64,000 nucleotides of DNA, taken from contig CM052358.1 of NCBI GenBank assembly GCA_028551475.1, positions 14,801,938-14,865,937 on the forward strand, in the 5' to 3' direction. Of this stretch, positions 33,901 through 47,347 are shown piece by piece (position 1 is the stretch's first letter; every line of letters begins with the position of its first letter). The stretch is from Casuarina equisetifolia (lineage: Eukaryota; Streptophyta; Magnoliopsida; Fagales; Casuarinaceae). The translations under genes were made by a program, and so were the position numbers. The notes beneath the pieces are model-generated. The model was not told the DNA's origin. It saw nothing but the letters and a program-made list of their open reading frames with translations, and searched no databases.

Positions 33901-34564
33901 AAATTGGGTGGCAACACTTTTTATCTATGATATTGCCTATGCAATAAAGCCCACAAACCCATGTTAATTATGAGGAGCGTTAAGAACAGCGTGAAGAACG
34001 TTCTCCCTTTAAAATTAAATATGTCCCCCCTTTAAAATTTGTTTGAACGGAGAAAATGACTTTTCATGATAAAATATCCAAATATAAGAAATGGGAACAA
34101 TACGGAAGTAGTTTAGCTCTAAACAATAATGAAAAACACAATGTAGTTGGATAAAAGCTAAGCAAAGACTAAACAAGGATGTGAACTTTTTCAAGAGATG
34201 TTATGTTGTTTTGAGAAGTGTTTTGCTATTTATATTAAAGATTGTGTTAAAGCAAAAAACACATTTGAAAATTGTTTTGGTGACTTTAATCTAGGAAACA
34301 TCTTTCAATTTGAGAAGTGAGAAAAAAAGTAGATAAAAGTATATTGAACAATTGCTAAGAGTTTTTCTCTTGCGCTTAGTGAAAATTCTTGCTAGCCAAA
34401 GTGACATCCTATCAGTGTACTAGATTGGTGATATAACAGCAATATAGCTATGTTATGATAACTGAAATCCTACCAGTTTCCTTAAGTGATCTATGGTAAA
34501 CATACATATATATCTATGCATGGAGAAAAAAAGTAGTTGATATTGTTCCTAAATGTTTAAGTAA
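33901..34564. other. Unassigned stretch
   Basis: AT-rich, with no gene and no second copy recognised. Confidence 0.45.
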
Positions 34565-36200
34565 AAATGGTAAACTACTCAATCTTACTGGGTTTGGGGG
34601 GGCACAAGGAGCCATTCTCAATAATTTCAAGCACAAGAGAGTACGGAGTGATAGAGTGAAATGGGTAGATGATGCCAGCGGCAGGTTCACTACAAGGAAT
34701 TTGCGAGAAGGAATTTGAAATAAAGGTCCATCAGCGGAAGGATGTCAAATCTTCTAGCATGGTAGAATAATTTAGATGCTTCCTTGATTCTATGGTTTGT
34801 AATATGGGGTAGGTTGAACACCCAATAGAACTTTTTAGAACTGTCACGAGTTATAAAGTAAAAATACTCGTTGGGTGCAGCCAAGTGGGTTAAATGCAAC
34901 CTCGTCGGTAAGACTTAAGACTGCGATTCCCAACCTTATACCAAGCTTTGAAAGGCCAAGCCTTCCCAGCAACAAACAATCGAATTCGCTAGGCTTTAAT
35001 GATCAATTTGTTGAGACATATGGACCGTCAATGCAGGACAACGTGAAATCTTGAAATCATTCTTTAAGATCAAATTTCAGCAGAAGCACATAGACATCCT
35101 CAAGGAACAATAATCAATAGAAAGCTGAATTTTATTCTCCCTCAGGATTGTTTTGTAGTACTCCTAATTCTAATCATTAAAAAAAGAACTAACGTAGCAA
35201 TTTAAATGAGAATCTCAAGTCATTTGCATGTGTTGTATAAAGACATGTAAGTTCATATAATGAAAGATGATTCCAATCTTTCTGTATGTTTTTGGCCATT
35301 TACAGAACAATCGAAATGAGGCAGATGAATACCTTGTTGCCCAAAGTCAACCAGATGCATGTGAATGAATCTAAATTTCTTTGCAGTTATGGCAACAACC
35401 AGATCGTATTCTATTCCTGAGTAATCCGGCACTTCATCGTAGACGTAGACGTAATATAAAGCCAAGTCATCAAGCACCCCGACGTAAATGCCTGATCTAA
35501 TCCATAATGGGAGAATCTTAAGACAGGGAGAACCCAAAAGAATTTTTGTTCGTGAATTGGCACTGAAGATAGTTAGTCGGTTCAAGCAATCACAAGAAAC
35601 AATCTACCACGATATGCATAAACAAAACCCCTAAGATGATACTGCTCATGAAAAACATAAGTTCCAGTGGAAATTAAGGTTTCAAGAAATGTACTCAAGC
35701 AACCGGAAGAAAGTTCCAAGAAATGCTTGATCATTAACGACTAAATGCCAAGAAAGAGAGACTTCAGAGGGAAGTATTCACAAGAAATTTAGGGAGAAGT
35801 ACTTAACTGAAATGCTGAATCAAGAACTGGACAGCTGATTCTTCATAATCTCCATACATGGTGGGGGTTTCATCGACACCCAAATCTGAGCAGCATCTGT
35901 TACAAGTCATCGACGTTGACACAACTGAGGCCCTTCCCATCTCACTCAAAGATGTGGAAGTCTGATGATCGCTATCGCAGAACCCCCATTAAAGTTCTTT
36001 TATCGTTCACGAATATCAGCGAGATCCCCTCGGGTGAATATCTGACATAGCCGTACTTATGAATACCGACGAGCGGCCAAATGGCCCTCCTCAAAAGGCA
36101 TCGTTGGTGACGCTTGAAATGTACCTTGGCGGAGTGAAGGAACTATTGGCGGGAAAGCCACTAAATGTCATGTATGTGAGTATATAAATAGCTTATTGTA
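34565..36200. repeat. Segment downstream of FRS3, also copied at 9.8-13.3 kb
   Basis: Matches 9795-10980 and, from about 35690, 12905-13310. Minus-strand open stretches (for example 35253-35585, with DEVPDYSGIEYD) are shared with the 10.5 kb copy but broken differently. It may be the remains of one further gene that I cannot identify. Confidence 0.6.
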
Positions 36201-37106
36201 TTATCAATTATCTCATAAATGAGTTTAGCCAACAGACTACAAAACAATGTTTTAGTTTTTAAAGCAATTACTATTAATGTCATTTGAATATACAAATAAT
36301 AACTGGATAAATTGGGTGCAACCAACTTTTAAATTTTTCAAAATTTTTTAATAAAAGAAATGGTAATTTGTCATGCGAATTAAGAAATACGCCACAGCAT
36401 TCCCGCTAATGATTCCTTTTGATATTCAATTGAATGGCTTAGTCACATATGCAGCCGTAGGATATCATTGACGTTCATGGGTTTGACTTCCAAATAAGAC
36501 ATTCCCACAACAAACTATGATTGCAATCATCAGACTTCTAGATCTTTGAGTGCAATGGGGGAGGGAACACCATTATCATCATTGACGACATCTACGAGAT
36601 TCTGCTCACAGTGGGTGACGAGAAAAGCATTACAGTTAAGCATCTCTCACTCAACTTCTTGTGATTACTTCTTTCTAAAGTCGCTCTTTTTTGGCATTTA
36701 GTCATTAATCCGTAATCAGATATAGATGACCCAGCAAAGGGAAGCCCCACTCGAAATTGTGAAGTTAAACAAGCCAAATCTTATGGACGAAGGAAAATAA
36801 TAAACTAAGAAAGGAGAAAGGGAAGAAACTTTTAACAAGCACATTAAATTTAAAGATGGTGTCATCTATCAATGGGGAAGGATACAATATGTACCATTTC
36901 AGACCTAACAAAAAGACTCTTTGATGCCTTGAATTCACAATTTTGATACATTACATGTACACGTAGTTGAAGAAGCTTGTAGAGGAGGAGAAAAGTGAGG
37001 CCATCCAACATAGAATTCGATAATGCAAATATCCCAACTCTCCATCCATGGGGTTTAGAGTCCCCACAATCTGGGTATGATACCTGAAATCCACATTCAT
37101 CATGCT
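36201..37106 (-). other. 3' flank and probable 3'UTR of the FRS3-like gene
   Basis: Follows the TAA at 37107-37109 on the minus strand. Positions 36725-37106 are copied at 23140-23446; copy B lacks about 65 bp near 36835-36900. A 26-bp stretch at 36492-36517 recurs exactly inside the copia LTR at 59903-59928. The 3' end of the transcript cannot be placed with confidence. Confidence 0.55.
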
Positions 37107-40100
37107 TTATTTCCTTTGCTTCTTGGATAGAGGCTCTGTGTGGGACTCAGCCTGCCAAAAGAGTCTCATGATTAGAAAAGAAATAAGATTCCACATATGA
37201 TATCACACAAATACGACAAAGAAAATGTCCATGGGAATACATCTACATGATTCATACAAAATTAACGTCCACAATTTTCTACATAAACGCCAGGCTAAAA
37301 GTTTCAGTTACTAGACGCACATGTACAGGATTAATTGCGAAGGATCCATAGACAAGTCACATAAAATAATGCTAACTCAGCTTTCATTTGCTTCCACCAG
37401 CCTCCAAATTGCAACCACTTTTAGGAAGCTGCAAGATCTTACTACAGAGAACGGAAAAGTAAGGAAAACTGTATTTTGACCGGAAATGATTCTGGTGCTA
37501 GGATAGAAACCACACATAGCTAAGCCAGATGGAATCAAATTTTCCTGCCTCGCATTTCACTTTCACCACCTGAAGGCAGCCCTGAGATAGCAATCATTTA
37601 CTAATTTGGAACTTAGTACAAACTATGCACAGGCTGTGCCAGTTTGCCAAGAACTTGGAAAGCAATCTTTTATGGTCCAGAAAAGTTGAACACGGGTAGA
37701 GAAATGCATTACTAAAGATCTACCCAGAAATAATTTTGCACACCTACCAATAAACAGGAGGTTAGTAATTAAAAATCAATGGAAATAGTTATCTTACACA
37801 GAAGGGACACCGTAGTAAGGGTGTGGTATCAACGGGGGGATGTCATTTCCATATTAACTGCTTTTTTTGCAGCAGTACTCATCAAAACCTTGTTTCTCCC
37901 CTTTACTCTTTCCTTTTTTTTTTTAAGTCTATCTCTGTGCAAATTATAACATCAAGTCATTTCTTCATACTTCTTGCAGTGGCTTCTCAGCAGAAAACAT
38001 CTTTCTTGCTCTAGTACGTCTCTTTGTACCCTTTTCATCACTATCTTATTGTGTCCATTCTTGTGGTGTTGGTGGATATTAATCAGCCTTTCTCCCCCAT
38101 GCTGCCCTCCCTAACAACAACCTCCCACCCTACCCAAAAATAAATAAATAAAACATCTGCCCTCTAAGTGCTCTATCCTTTCAGATACATGATTTCTCAT
38201 GCTAATGCTGTATATTGTTTCCAGGAAAAAAAACCTCCGGGGTAAACTAAACATTGTTCAAATGCAAACCTCTGCATTTCATATTTTTAAAGCATAATGA
38301 AATTGTTGTAACACATCAAAAGACTTCAAAAATCCAAGAGACTGATAATTGCATCAAGAGGAAGAAGAATTGACAGCTAAGTTGGGCTCAAAACTAAGAT
38401 GGATCCAATGATGGAAAAAATAACTCAAATGTGGTTTCACATGCATTCAGAAAGACTTGAATAGGACTCTTGGAAAATAGAGATCCCAAAAAGAACTAAT
38501 CTTCTGGTTGCTTTCCGATAAATGTAAATGCATTTCGAGGATCATTCTCCAGTGCTATACAATGTGCTCCCATTATTTTCAGTCTCACAACATTGCGTGC
38601 CACTTTGATAGTCCTACATTGCCACAGGAAATCTAGATGCTACTATAGAAAAATGACTTCAAAACAAGACATTCTATTTTTCCATTAAACGACAATTTCT
38701 AAATTCATCAATCAAAAGTAGTACACCACTAGCAAGTAAGAATGCTTACAGGATGTGAAAGCTGCTCACGTATATAAGCCATTGATCTCAGCATGGCACC
38801 TAAAGTATCCCTAGACACCTGAAATTTAACCTCCGATTCTCCCGAGGTTGTCTCAGTATCTTGAAGCTGCAATTATAGGAAGAAATCACATAAATTAGTT
38901 GAATGCTTTAATAACTTAACCCTATATGCACAGAATAACAGAACAAAACCATTCCAAGTTAAAGAGTTACCAGCCAAATCATAACTGAACAAAGAATACA
39001 TAAGACCAAGTTCTTTTGTTCCTCTTTTTGTTTTCATGAGTTCATGAAGGGGCAGAATTATGGTGGATTTAGAGAGGTGGGCAGGGGGGTGAGGTTGGTT
39101 TGTGTGCAGGAACTAGAAATGAAAATGTATTATGCAGTTTCCAGTACAAAATGGAAAGAGGATCGACCTAAAAAGACAGAACTCTAAAGAAGATTACAGA
39201 AGAATGCATTCACATGTGGAGACAACAAGATGGCTCATTTCAATGCAACACATTTTTTATAAAGAAAAAGAATCAAGATATTTTTTTTCTTTAATTTACT
39301 TCTATTGGAAAGCTTTACACATACAACCAGTAATTCATGAACCCATGATCCCAGCCTACATCCCATCCACATGAAAAGTGGAACTGCCAGTCTAATAAAT
39401 ACATTAAACTTGAGTTTTCTCTTCTCTGCCCGACTGTTTCCCTTCTTCTTTCCCCAACCATGGATTCCAGTTTTGGTTTACAGCAGCCCACTGAGTATGT
39501 TGGATAGTAAAAGAAACCTTCAAGGAAATCCCATTATCCTCATATCTTTTCACACTCGTTATGTAGGTTCTCAATAAAATGTTCCATATGAAAGTTGGTG
39601 CTGGATATTTACCCGCCTTTTTTGTGGAAGAGGAATAAGGTTTTGCCTTCGTTATTTACTCATGACTATAATATCCTTAAGGTAACTCTAAACAACAAGG
39701 ATGTATTCTATGTGTACTCTCTTGTTGAGAGCAAATGTTGCACTCAAGAATTAACTAAAGCTAACTGAAGTGTCATTAATGCAATGGAAGAGCATTAGAG
39801 AAGGTGGAGATATGGATTCTGGCAGTGTTAGATTACTTAATTGAAATGGCCTCCAGGTTGTTTTTGGCATGATTCTTGGTATGGCGATCCTATCCAAAGA
39901 TATTCTCTTTGACCTATCTTGGAGTCAGTTTGCTCATGCTTTTCAGGATTGGAAATTGGCAACCAAGGGTAACGTTTTCTGACCTGTATTCTAACTTCCC
40001 TAATATGGAGGTAAGGATCAATGATCTTGGACACTATGATAGTTGGAAAAATTTTGCATTCCAATTGTTCCTGATGCCTTAGGAGGGTTAGTAGAGGTCT

Positions 40101-43100
40101 ATAAGTCCCTTGGAAGAGTATGGCACTGCTAGAGAGCCTTGGATGTTGCTCCTTGTACTTGGACAGCAGCAGTGGGAAAGATTTCAACCACAGATAATCT
40201 AAAAAAGATGAACTCTATTGACCTTAGATTTAAGTTCTTATTAGCAGAAGTTGTGGGAAGTCAGTTAATCACCTTTCATACTGCTGTTCATTGGCAAGAG
40301 AGTTTTGGTTGCTGCATTTTCCCCGTATGGTATCTTTTCTAAGTTGACAAAGAACTTAATTGGCTTTTTGATTGTTCAAAATGGAAATCTGGTAGAAAGT
40401 ATTGAGTACTTGTACATAAAGTTGAAATTTGTAGGTAAAATAATTGGGTTTTCTTCTTAACATACTATTTAGGTCTCTATTTTCCAAATGAATCTATTAT
40501 TAGATGACTGCTTTAGATAATCTTCATTCAGAGATTTATTTTAGATCGTAATTTTTATTAGTATCCTTTTCACACTCTCCTTAGTTACTTTTATTTAAAA
40601 AAAAAAAAAAACTTAGAACTTAAAAGAATAGTAGAGTAATAAAACAACTGAAAAACAAGGTTAAATTAGAGGTGATGCCTAAATTGCCTACAATACATAA
40701 CACACAATAATCAAGTCCCAAAATTTCATTTATTGGCTAATATCATAGGAAACACAATCTACATGATTCTCTTCCATCAAGAGATCAAAATCAGACTTCT
40801 CAAACTAGGGACAAAAGAACACGGGGTGGACTAACATAGGAAAAGAGAAAGTCCCTGGTATAAGAGGAAGTTATTGGTAGTGGACCAATTGTTTATATTC
40901 TTAGTTAAGAAACTAAAATGATTTTTTTCCTGATAGCTAAATACTAGCTAAATACTAATCAGTCGATACAAACTTGGGCATCAATATAGGACTGAACAAG
41001 GAAACTGACCGTCCACCCCTTAAAGGGGAGGAAACACCACCTGATCCTAGGACCACTGGAAAGAGACTCATAAGAGAATAAGTATCTAAATTTTGTTTCC
41101 TGCCTTGGGCAACGAAATAAATGAACTTGAATTGATATTTTAGTAAAATGTAGTTGTAAATAAGCAACAATTAATATAGCAGAATTGGTAAAGGAGCTCT
41201 GGTTACGAACTTCCAAAGAAAATTCTTCATCTAACTAAAAGGTAAGTAATGGAATATCCAACTAGCATAAAATAGAAGGTGAATAAAAAATCAAATCAGT
41301 ACAGTGGTAGTATTTAATAACTGCAAAAACATGCAGCATCATTGAGGACAAACAAATCCTTGTAAGTTTAGGATTATGCTTCTGAATGCAAATGTCTAGC
41401 TAAGATGGCTAGAGAACTCTGAGTAATGAATTTAATGCAACATTGATTTCTTTCACATCTAGATCCACTAAGATTATCTTGCATGAAGTTCTTAGAAAGC
41501 CTTGGTGAGATTTAATTTACTTTCTTTTAGTGTTTATCATAAAGAGGCCTTGCTCAGGCTTAAATCAACCATATTTCCAGCACTAAAACACTGAAGAAAA
41601 AAAGGTATTCAGTTCAGGGTTCCAAAAGTCTGTACTAGAATTTTGGGTAAGGCCCCACTAATTTTATGGTGAGTTTTCTGTTAACAATAAGTATTATTCA
41701 CTTTTACAAAATGCTATCATTAGATGCAGTTCATGATTGGTTTTCATTTCTGGGCAAATCATATAACGTTCAATAAACATCTTAAGAGTCTAAAACAGTT
41801 GATCACCAACATGGCACCAATGTCTTGTCAATCTAAGAGATCACAACTTCAATGTTGCAAATACAAGACCTGTATTTGGTAATTTCTTTAATATTCCCCA
41901 CACAAGACATGTATTTGGCTCAGGATTACTTGGTGAACCTCTCTGCATGAGAAGTGGTGCACAAAATACCCATCCATGCAACTCAACCAACACTTCCACA
42001 CTCAAGCCACCCAAGTTTTGGAGTTCCATTGCGGGTCAGCTCAGGATTAGAAAGATCCTTCAATTACCAATCAAGGCAAGGTCAAAAGTTGAAAACACAA
42101 AGTTGGCTTCACAACAAACCCTCAACTGTAACCCATAGGACACACTTCAGATATGGTAGATCCAATAGCTTAAAGTCTAATTGCTTTTCTTTTTTCTTTG
42201 GTGGGTTGAGGGGCAGGGGTAGGGTTAGATAGCATGCAGGTGGCTGGAAGAGAATCCCTATCTCTCTCCAAGTCACATTCAACACGGTCTGGCAGGAGGG
42301 TGTAAGATTTTACATTCCTGCTGCCACCCACAATTAGCCCAGAAACCAACCAACAACAAACCATATTGGCTCCGATTAGCAACCCCAGAATCATCAGTCG
42401 GGATCTGTACCAAAAAGCAGAATTTGACCCCCACTGGATCCATAGTTGGAAAGTGTAAAAAACCAGCCCAATCAGAGTGGCACCTTCATCCACGTATGAA
42501 AGGAAAATTAATTTGCTCGAACTTGACACTCAACATTGGTGCCCATTTTCTGCACCCAAACTTTGGAAACTACTGGTAATCCAAAGTTGCTGACTACTCA
42601 ATGAAACATTAATCTTATTCAAATTGGGATCAACTTTTAGATCTTTGTCAAGTAACCATGATGAACCACGTGTATTGCTCTTTGCCATTCTATCTTCATC
42701 CAACACCACCCATTTCCCAATTTAATAAATCCTTTGTTAGTATTCATATCAACATTTGTTTTATCTCTCTTTTAATGTCCTTTAGCTCTATCAACTTAAA
42801 CTCAACAGCTCTTTTTCATCAATGCACTTCACCATCTCCATTTCAAACTGTAGTAGTATTTGAAGTAACTCTTTCCTCATCTTTTGCTCCATATGAGCCA
42901 CTCCTATATTTGAACAGATAACTCACACTCTTAGTCCCATTTTTCCCATAGTCCCACCTCTCAATCTTAAAATTCTGACTTAAGTCAAGCTCATTATATT
43001 GACATTTCACTTCCTAAAACAGCCAAACATTTCATAGTATAAAGCATATATCTGCCCTTTTATTGATCTCAAAGAATTACTATACCAAATTAAATCACTT

Positions 43101-46100
43101 ACCAGTTGAGGACTTCTTTATTCTCTTTCACATGACTAAATTTTATCTTCAACATGGAAAAACTATGCAGAAGGATATGAACAACATATATACTCTCCTC
43201 AACGACAGATAAAAGGAGATGCCAGAGCATTATAGAAACAATAAGATATTGCATCACGCAAAAAAGAAAAACATAATAGCAAACAGCAAGAAACCCACCT
43301 AGGACTAGAAAATGGAATAATGCTAGTTTTAAAAGATCATTTGTGTTTACAACTGTAATCTATATTCCTTTCTCACAGGAAGAGTAAGACAATTTCTTTT
43401 AAAAGGAGGAAAAGAAAAAGAATAAGATGCACTACCCCTTCTTCAGAAGAAAGCAATAATAGGATAGGCACCATTTGATTATCATCATCGCATCAAGCAT
43501 CCCATTATGCAGAAGCCATAGGATATTACAACAGTTCTACACTTATCAAGCAGTATTATCACTGTTACTTGAGAAAATTAGTAAACTCTATATATTAAAC
43601 CATAAGTTCACTCCACTGAATATTCTCCTATGCCTCCAAATGGTAGGCATAATCATCAATAACTGAAAACCAAAAAACCTGCCAAACTTATTGCCAACCT
43701 GCAATAATACACTCACTAGGACAGGCAATTACTCAAAGATTTAGTTACAGGACTACTAACTATCCAAGATAGAAGATTATTTAACAAGCAATAAAATTGG
43801 AAACGGTTGTCAAAAATCTTTAAGAGAACCAAAATAAGATCAAATAAGATACAATAAAATTCCTAATATAAAAGCAAAACAATTTCAGGAACATCACTCC
43901 GATAGTCTTAGACAATGTTGATATCTTGAATGAATCACTACCTAAGGTATTTGAACACATGTTTTGCAGCATATGTTCCAATATTTTCCATTTCTGTGAA
44001 ATTAAAAATAGAAACTTTATTCAAAAGCAAAAACAAATAAAACAGCTGGTCATTAAGAATTTGCTTTAGCAATCATGCCCACACAAGATGAAATGATTCC
44101 TCTCCAATAGATGTCCACAGTCAAACTAATGAAAAACTGTTTCCCAACTAGGAAGGCAACTGTACATAACACACAAAATATGCTTTTGAAGAAGTAAAAA
44201 CCCCCATGTCGTTCCACAGAAAAAAAACAAATCCTGGAAAAATGCACCAGACACATTTGCACACAGACATGAGGATGGCATTTCGATGAGTGAACATGAG
44301 ACATGTACACCACAGCTAAAATGAAATTTTAGAAGTTAACTCCATCAACACAATGATCCAGCAAATTGGCAAACCGAACAAGTTGGACATATTTATGAGA
44401 CATAGGTCAAGAATCTGAATTCACACACCTTCAAGTTTATAACAGCAACCTTGTTGGCTGGTGTAGATAACTGCTCACTGATGTACGCCATAGACCTCAA
44501 CATAGGTTCAAGTGATACCCGCGAAAGCTGAAACTTAACCTCTGATTCTGCTGAAGGAGCTCTACCGTAATCTTGCAACTGCAATGGTTAAGAGTTAAAA
44601 CTACAATAATCTAAAGCTCCAGATCAGCTATAAACAAAAGTTGATGAGAATAAGAGCAACTATACAACTTGTCAAAATCAACCCCAATTAAAAATCAGAA
44701 ACAGCAAAACCATCTAAATAGATGAACTTCAAAAATATTCCATTTATTTAGCAGCAATCTTGCAGCAGCAGTTATACAATAAGACTTCAACTTGAGCAAT
44801 TAGACGACACAAAATTTTCCAGTTCTTCCTTATGATTTCACTTCATCAGCTACATACCTTCAAGTTAATCACAGCAACTCTATTCCCTGGCACTGAATTC
44901 TTATTCTCCATAACCCAAGTCATTGACTTTAGACAAGGAAGAACAACCTATGCAGAAGGGCCAAACAAAAATCAGTCTCCTGAAATCATGATCAAAGCAG
45001 AAGGAATGTGAAACAAAAGAACTTACGGGTAAAAAGAGAGAAAAACAGAAGAAATAACGAGTATAAAAAACCACAAAAACTATAAAATAAAACTTCATTT
45101 TCATACCATGTTTTCAGGAGGACCATCATCACGGTGAAGAGACACAGGAGCCATGCGAGGCAAATTCAAATCAGAAACTGATTGTGCAGTAGCACTAGTA
45201 TCGTTTAGATTAAATCGCCGTGTCACCTCATCTTGGCGTGGCCACAACAGTGGAGTCATATCTGAAGCTGACATAGCAGTCTTCCTTTCATCATAGTTAA
45301 TCCCACTAACCTGAGAACCAGGAGGTGCAACTTTCGCAACAGTTTTCTTCACCAAAAGCACCTTCTTTGAACCTTCTTTAAGAGAACCCATCGCCATATT
45401 ATAAGTTTCTACAGCTATAGACCCTCCTTCTGCATACTTGATGGCTTCCCGACATAGATTGTTGTACCGCAATGTGAGAGACTCTTGGCCTTGCAACTCA
45501 CTACCACGTTCATCTACTGCAGCTCCATTCTTTGCATTTCTAGTCCACCGGGGCAATATGTAATGGGATGGCAACGTAAGCACATTTGTTACAGTGAAGA
45601 CAGTCAAAACATGTCTACAAAGAATGCCAGAATACTCAAACATTTTACAACTGCAGTTAGCTCTCATCTCAGGATAGTTTAACGTGACCATATATGCTTT
45701 TTGATCATCCTCAAACTTTGCAACCCTAAATGTGCTAATAGCTCCATCACCATCAATTCTATTTGCTGTATACACAAATGTCTCGACTAGCTCTTCCTGA
45801 AATTTTGCAAAGATTTTCCTTGTATAAAGATTTGCTGCCTGTTTTTCCATTGGTGATGGTGTTCTCAGAACAGGTGTGGTGCAAATTGTATCAAACTCTG
45901 CTTCTATTTCCTTTTCAAATGAGCTCTCCAAAGCTCTTTCGTACTGCCTAAAAAACATAGGCAAAGTGGTCTGTTGATTCACATAACCATCAAAAAATGA
46001 ACCGTCAAAACCTTGATTAGGAGATAGAACTGCAAAAAAGGAATCCCGAAAATATACAGGGACCCACTGAGCACGAGCATTATATAATGATTGAAGCCAA

Positions 46101-47347
46101 TCATTTCTCCTGAGATCATATTTATCAATGACTAAATTCCAGGACATTTCAAACTCCTCAATAGTTTCAGTCAAATTGATGCAATTATAGAGTTCCACCT
46201 GAAAATTAGGATGCATGTGACATACATGGGCCAGCTTCTCCTGGCCTTCTCTTAAGACATGCCATTTGCTAATACAGTGACGGGCTTCGGGAAAAACCTG
46301 AGAAACAGCAGTTTGTATTGCTCTGTCTTGATCGGTGATTATAGAGACAGGAGGGTGATCACTCATTGCCGTAAGAAACGTCTTAAACAGCCAGACAAAA
46401 GAAGCCTCTGAATCATCTAGAAGTAAGGCACAGCCAAATAAAACTGTCTGACCATGGTGGTTGACCCCAGTAAATGGAGCAAAAGGCACTCTGTACTGAT
46501 GTACTCTGTACATGGTGTCCAGCGTCACAGCATCACCAAAATGACTGTAGGCTGTCCTTGACCTTGCATCTGCCCAAAATACATTAGCCATGCGGTTATC
46601 ATCATCAAGTTGTATTGCATAGAAGAATCCAGGATTCTCAGCCTGCATTTTTTTCAAATATTCCAGCAAATTCTGAGCATCCCTCCCAAGTGTCCTCCTT
46701 CGATTAGAAGGCCTAACAACATAATTCATAGCCATAGTGTTTTTGCCAGAGTGATTTGACTCTCCATGAGATGTTTTTCTAATTCCACGATTCACATCTC
46801 CAGGGACATGGTTACCATCCATGGAGACATACATGACACCACTGGGAACGATTCCCATTCCTTGATAAGTTTCGGTGACAGTCTTTGAAGCACCAGCAAA
46901 ATGTCTGCGAGGCCGAAGGTAATGGACTTTACTTGGACTCACCATGGAATGGCTATGCTCCTTGATAAATTTTGTCACAAACCACTTATCTTGACCCTTT
47001 AACTCTATCCTAAGCATTGCGTCACAGTTATCAGCATGCCTTCTTTTCAGCCCCTCTCTGCCACATACATAGTCTCGAGCAATGGCTGTTGCATCAGATT
47101 GAGAGCGTCCAGATGGACCAACTTTGGTGCTAAAACCTACCCGTCTGGCATACTCATCATAGAAAGCCTTAGCAGAATCTTCAGAATCGAATTCCATACC
47201 CACATATGGCTCAACAATACCATCCTCGTCATGAACTGTGGAATTATCAGCAGTATTGACTTCAGCTTCATTTAGTTCAGCATCTCCATCATCTGCTGCC
47301 CCGCGATGACCCATCCCTTCTTCCACATCAATCACTTGTACATCCAT
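37107..47347 (-). CDS. FAR1-RELATED SEQUENCE 3-like transcription factor, 880 aa in five exons
   Basis: Exons on the minus strand are 47347-45107, 44947-44858, 44578-44429, 38866-38750 and 37151-37107. Every intron is GT-AG and phase 0; the total is 2,643 bp including TAA. FRS proteins are nuclear regulators derived from MULE transposases. The FAR1 DNA-binding region spans about residues 47-140 ([20 protein letters not shown]). The MULE transposase-like domain is at about 250-375 ([15 protein letters not shown]). The SWIM zinc finger is at about 560-577 ([15 protein letters not shown]). Exons 2-4 encode an FRS3-type tail with [29 protein letters not shown] and [15 protein letters not shown], and exon 5 ends PLSKKQRK. 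The order of tail motifs matches Arabidopsis FRS3 as I recall it (about 850 residues). Introns 3 and 4 are 5.6 and 1.6 kb and filled with duplicated sequence. If exon 1 were read through intron 1, it would stop one codon later. Confidence 0.92.
38867..44428 (-). other. Intron 3 of the FRS3-like gene, 5.6 kb
   Basis: A long intron bounded by GTGTGT and TTGCAG. Parts of it occur again at 6.6-7.1, 12.5-12.9, 23.6-26.6 and 32.3-33.8 kb. It includes the G-run block near 39079-39089, a piece of NAC 3' flank at about 39470-39670 (also at 620-830) and an L1-type tail at 39760-40390. No coding exon of another gene is visible in it. Confidence 0.8.
39760..40390 (+). mobile_element. L1-type LINE 3' remnant in FRS3 intron 3
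   Basis: The best-preserved of three copies. A plus-strand frame at 40160-40342 reads [19 protein letters not shown] and then a segment ending [13 protein letters not shown], in the manner of the zf-RVT-like end of plant L1 ORF2. It is antisense to the host gene. The 5' parts of the element are absent. Confidence 0.65.

Noticed and set aside
38750..44947. COMM-domain (HCaRG-like) protein encoded by the small minus-strand exons
   Set aside because: I considered this from the VINLKLQD...[10 protein letters not shown] pattern. The exons splice in phase from the FAR1-type exon 1 and match the known FRS3 tail, so they belong to that gene.
45485..45951. Two plus-strand frames of 62-65 codons
   Set aside because: Antisense shadows of FRS3 exon 1.
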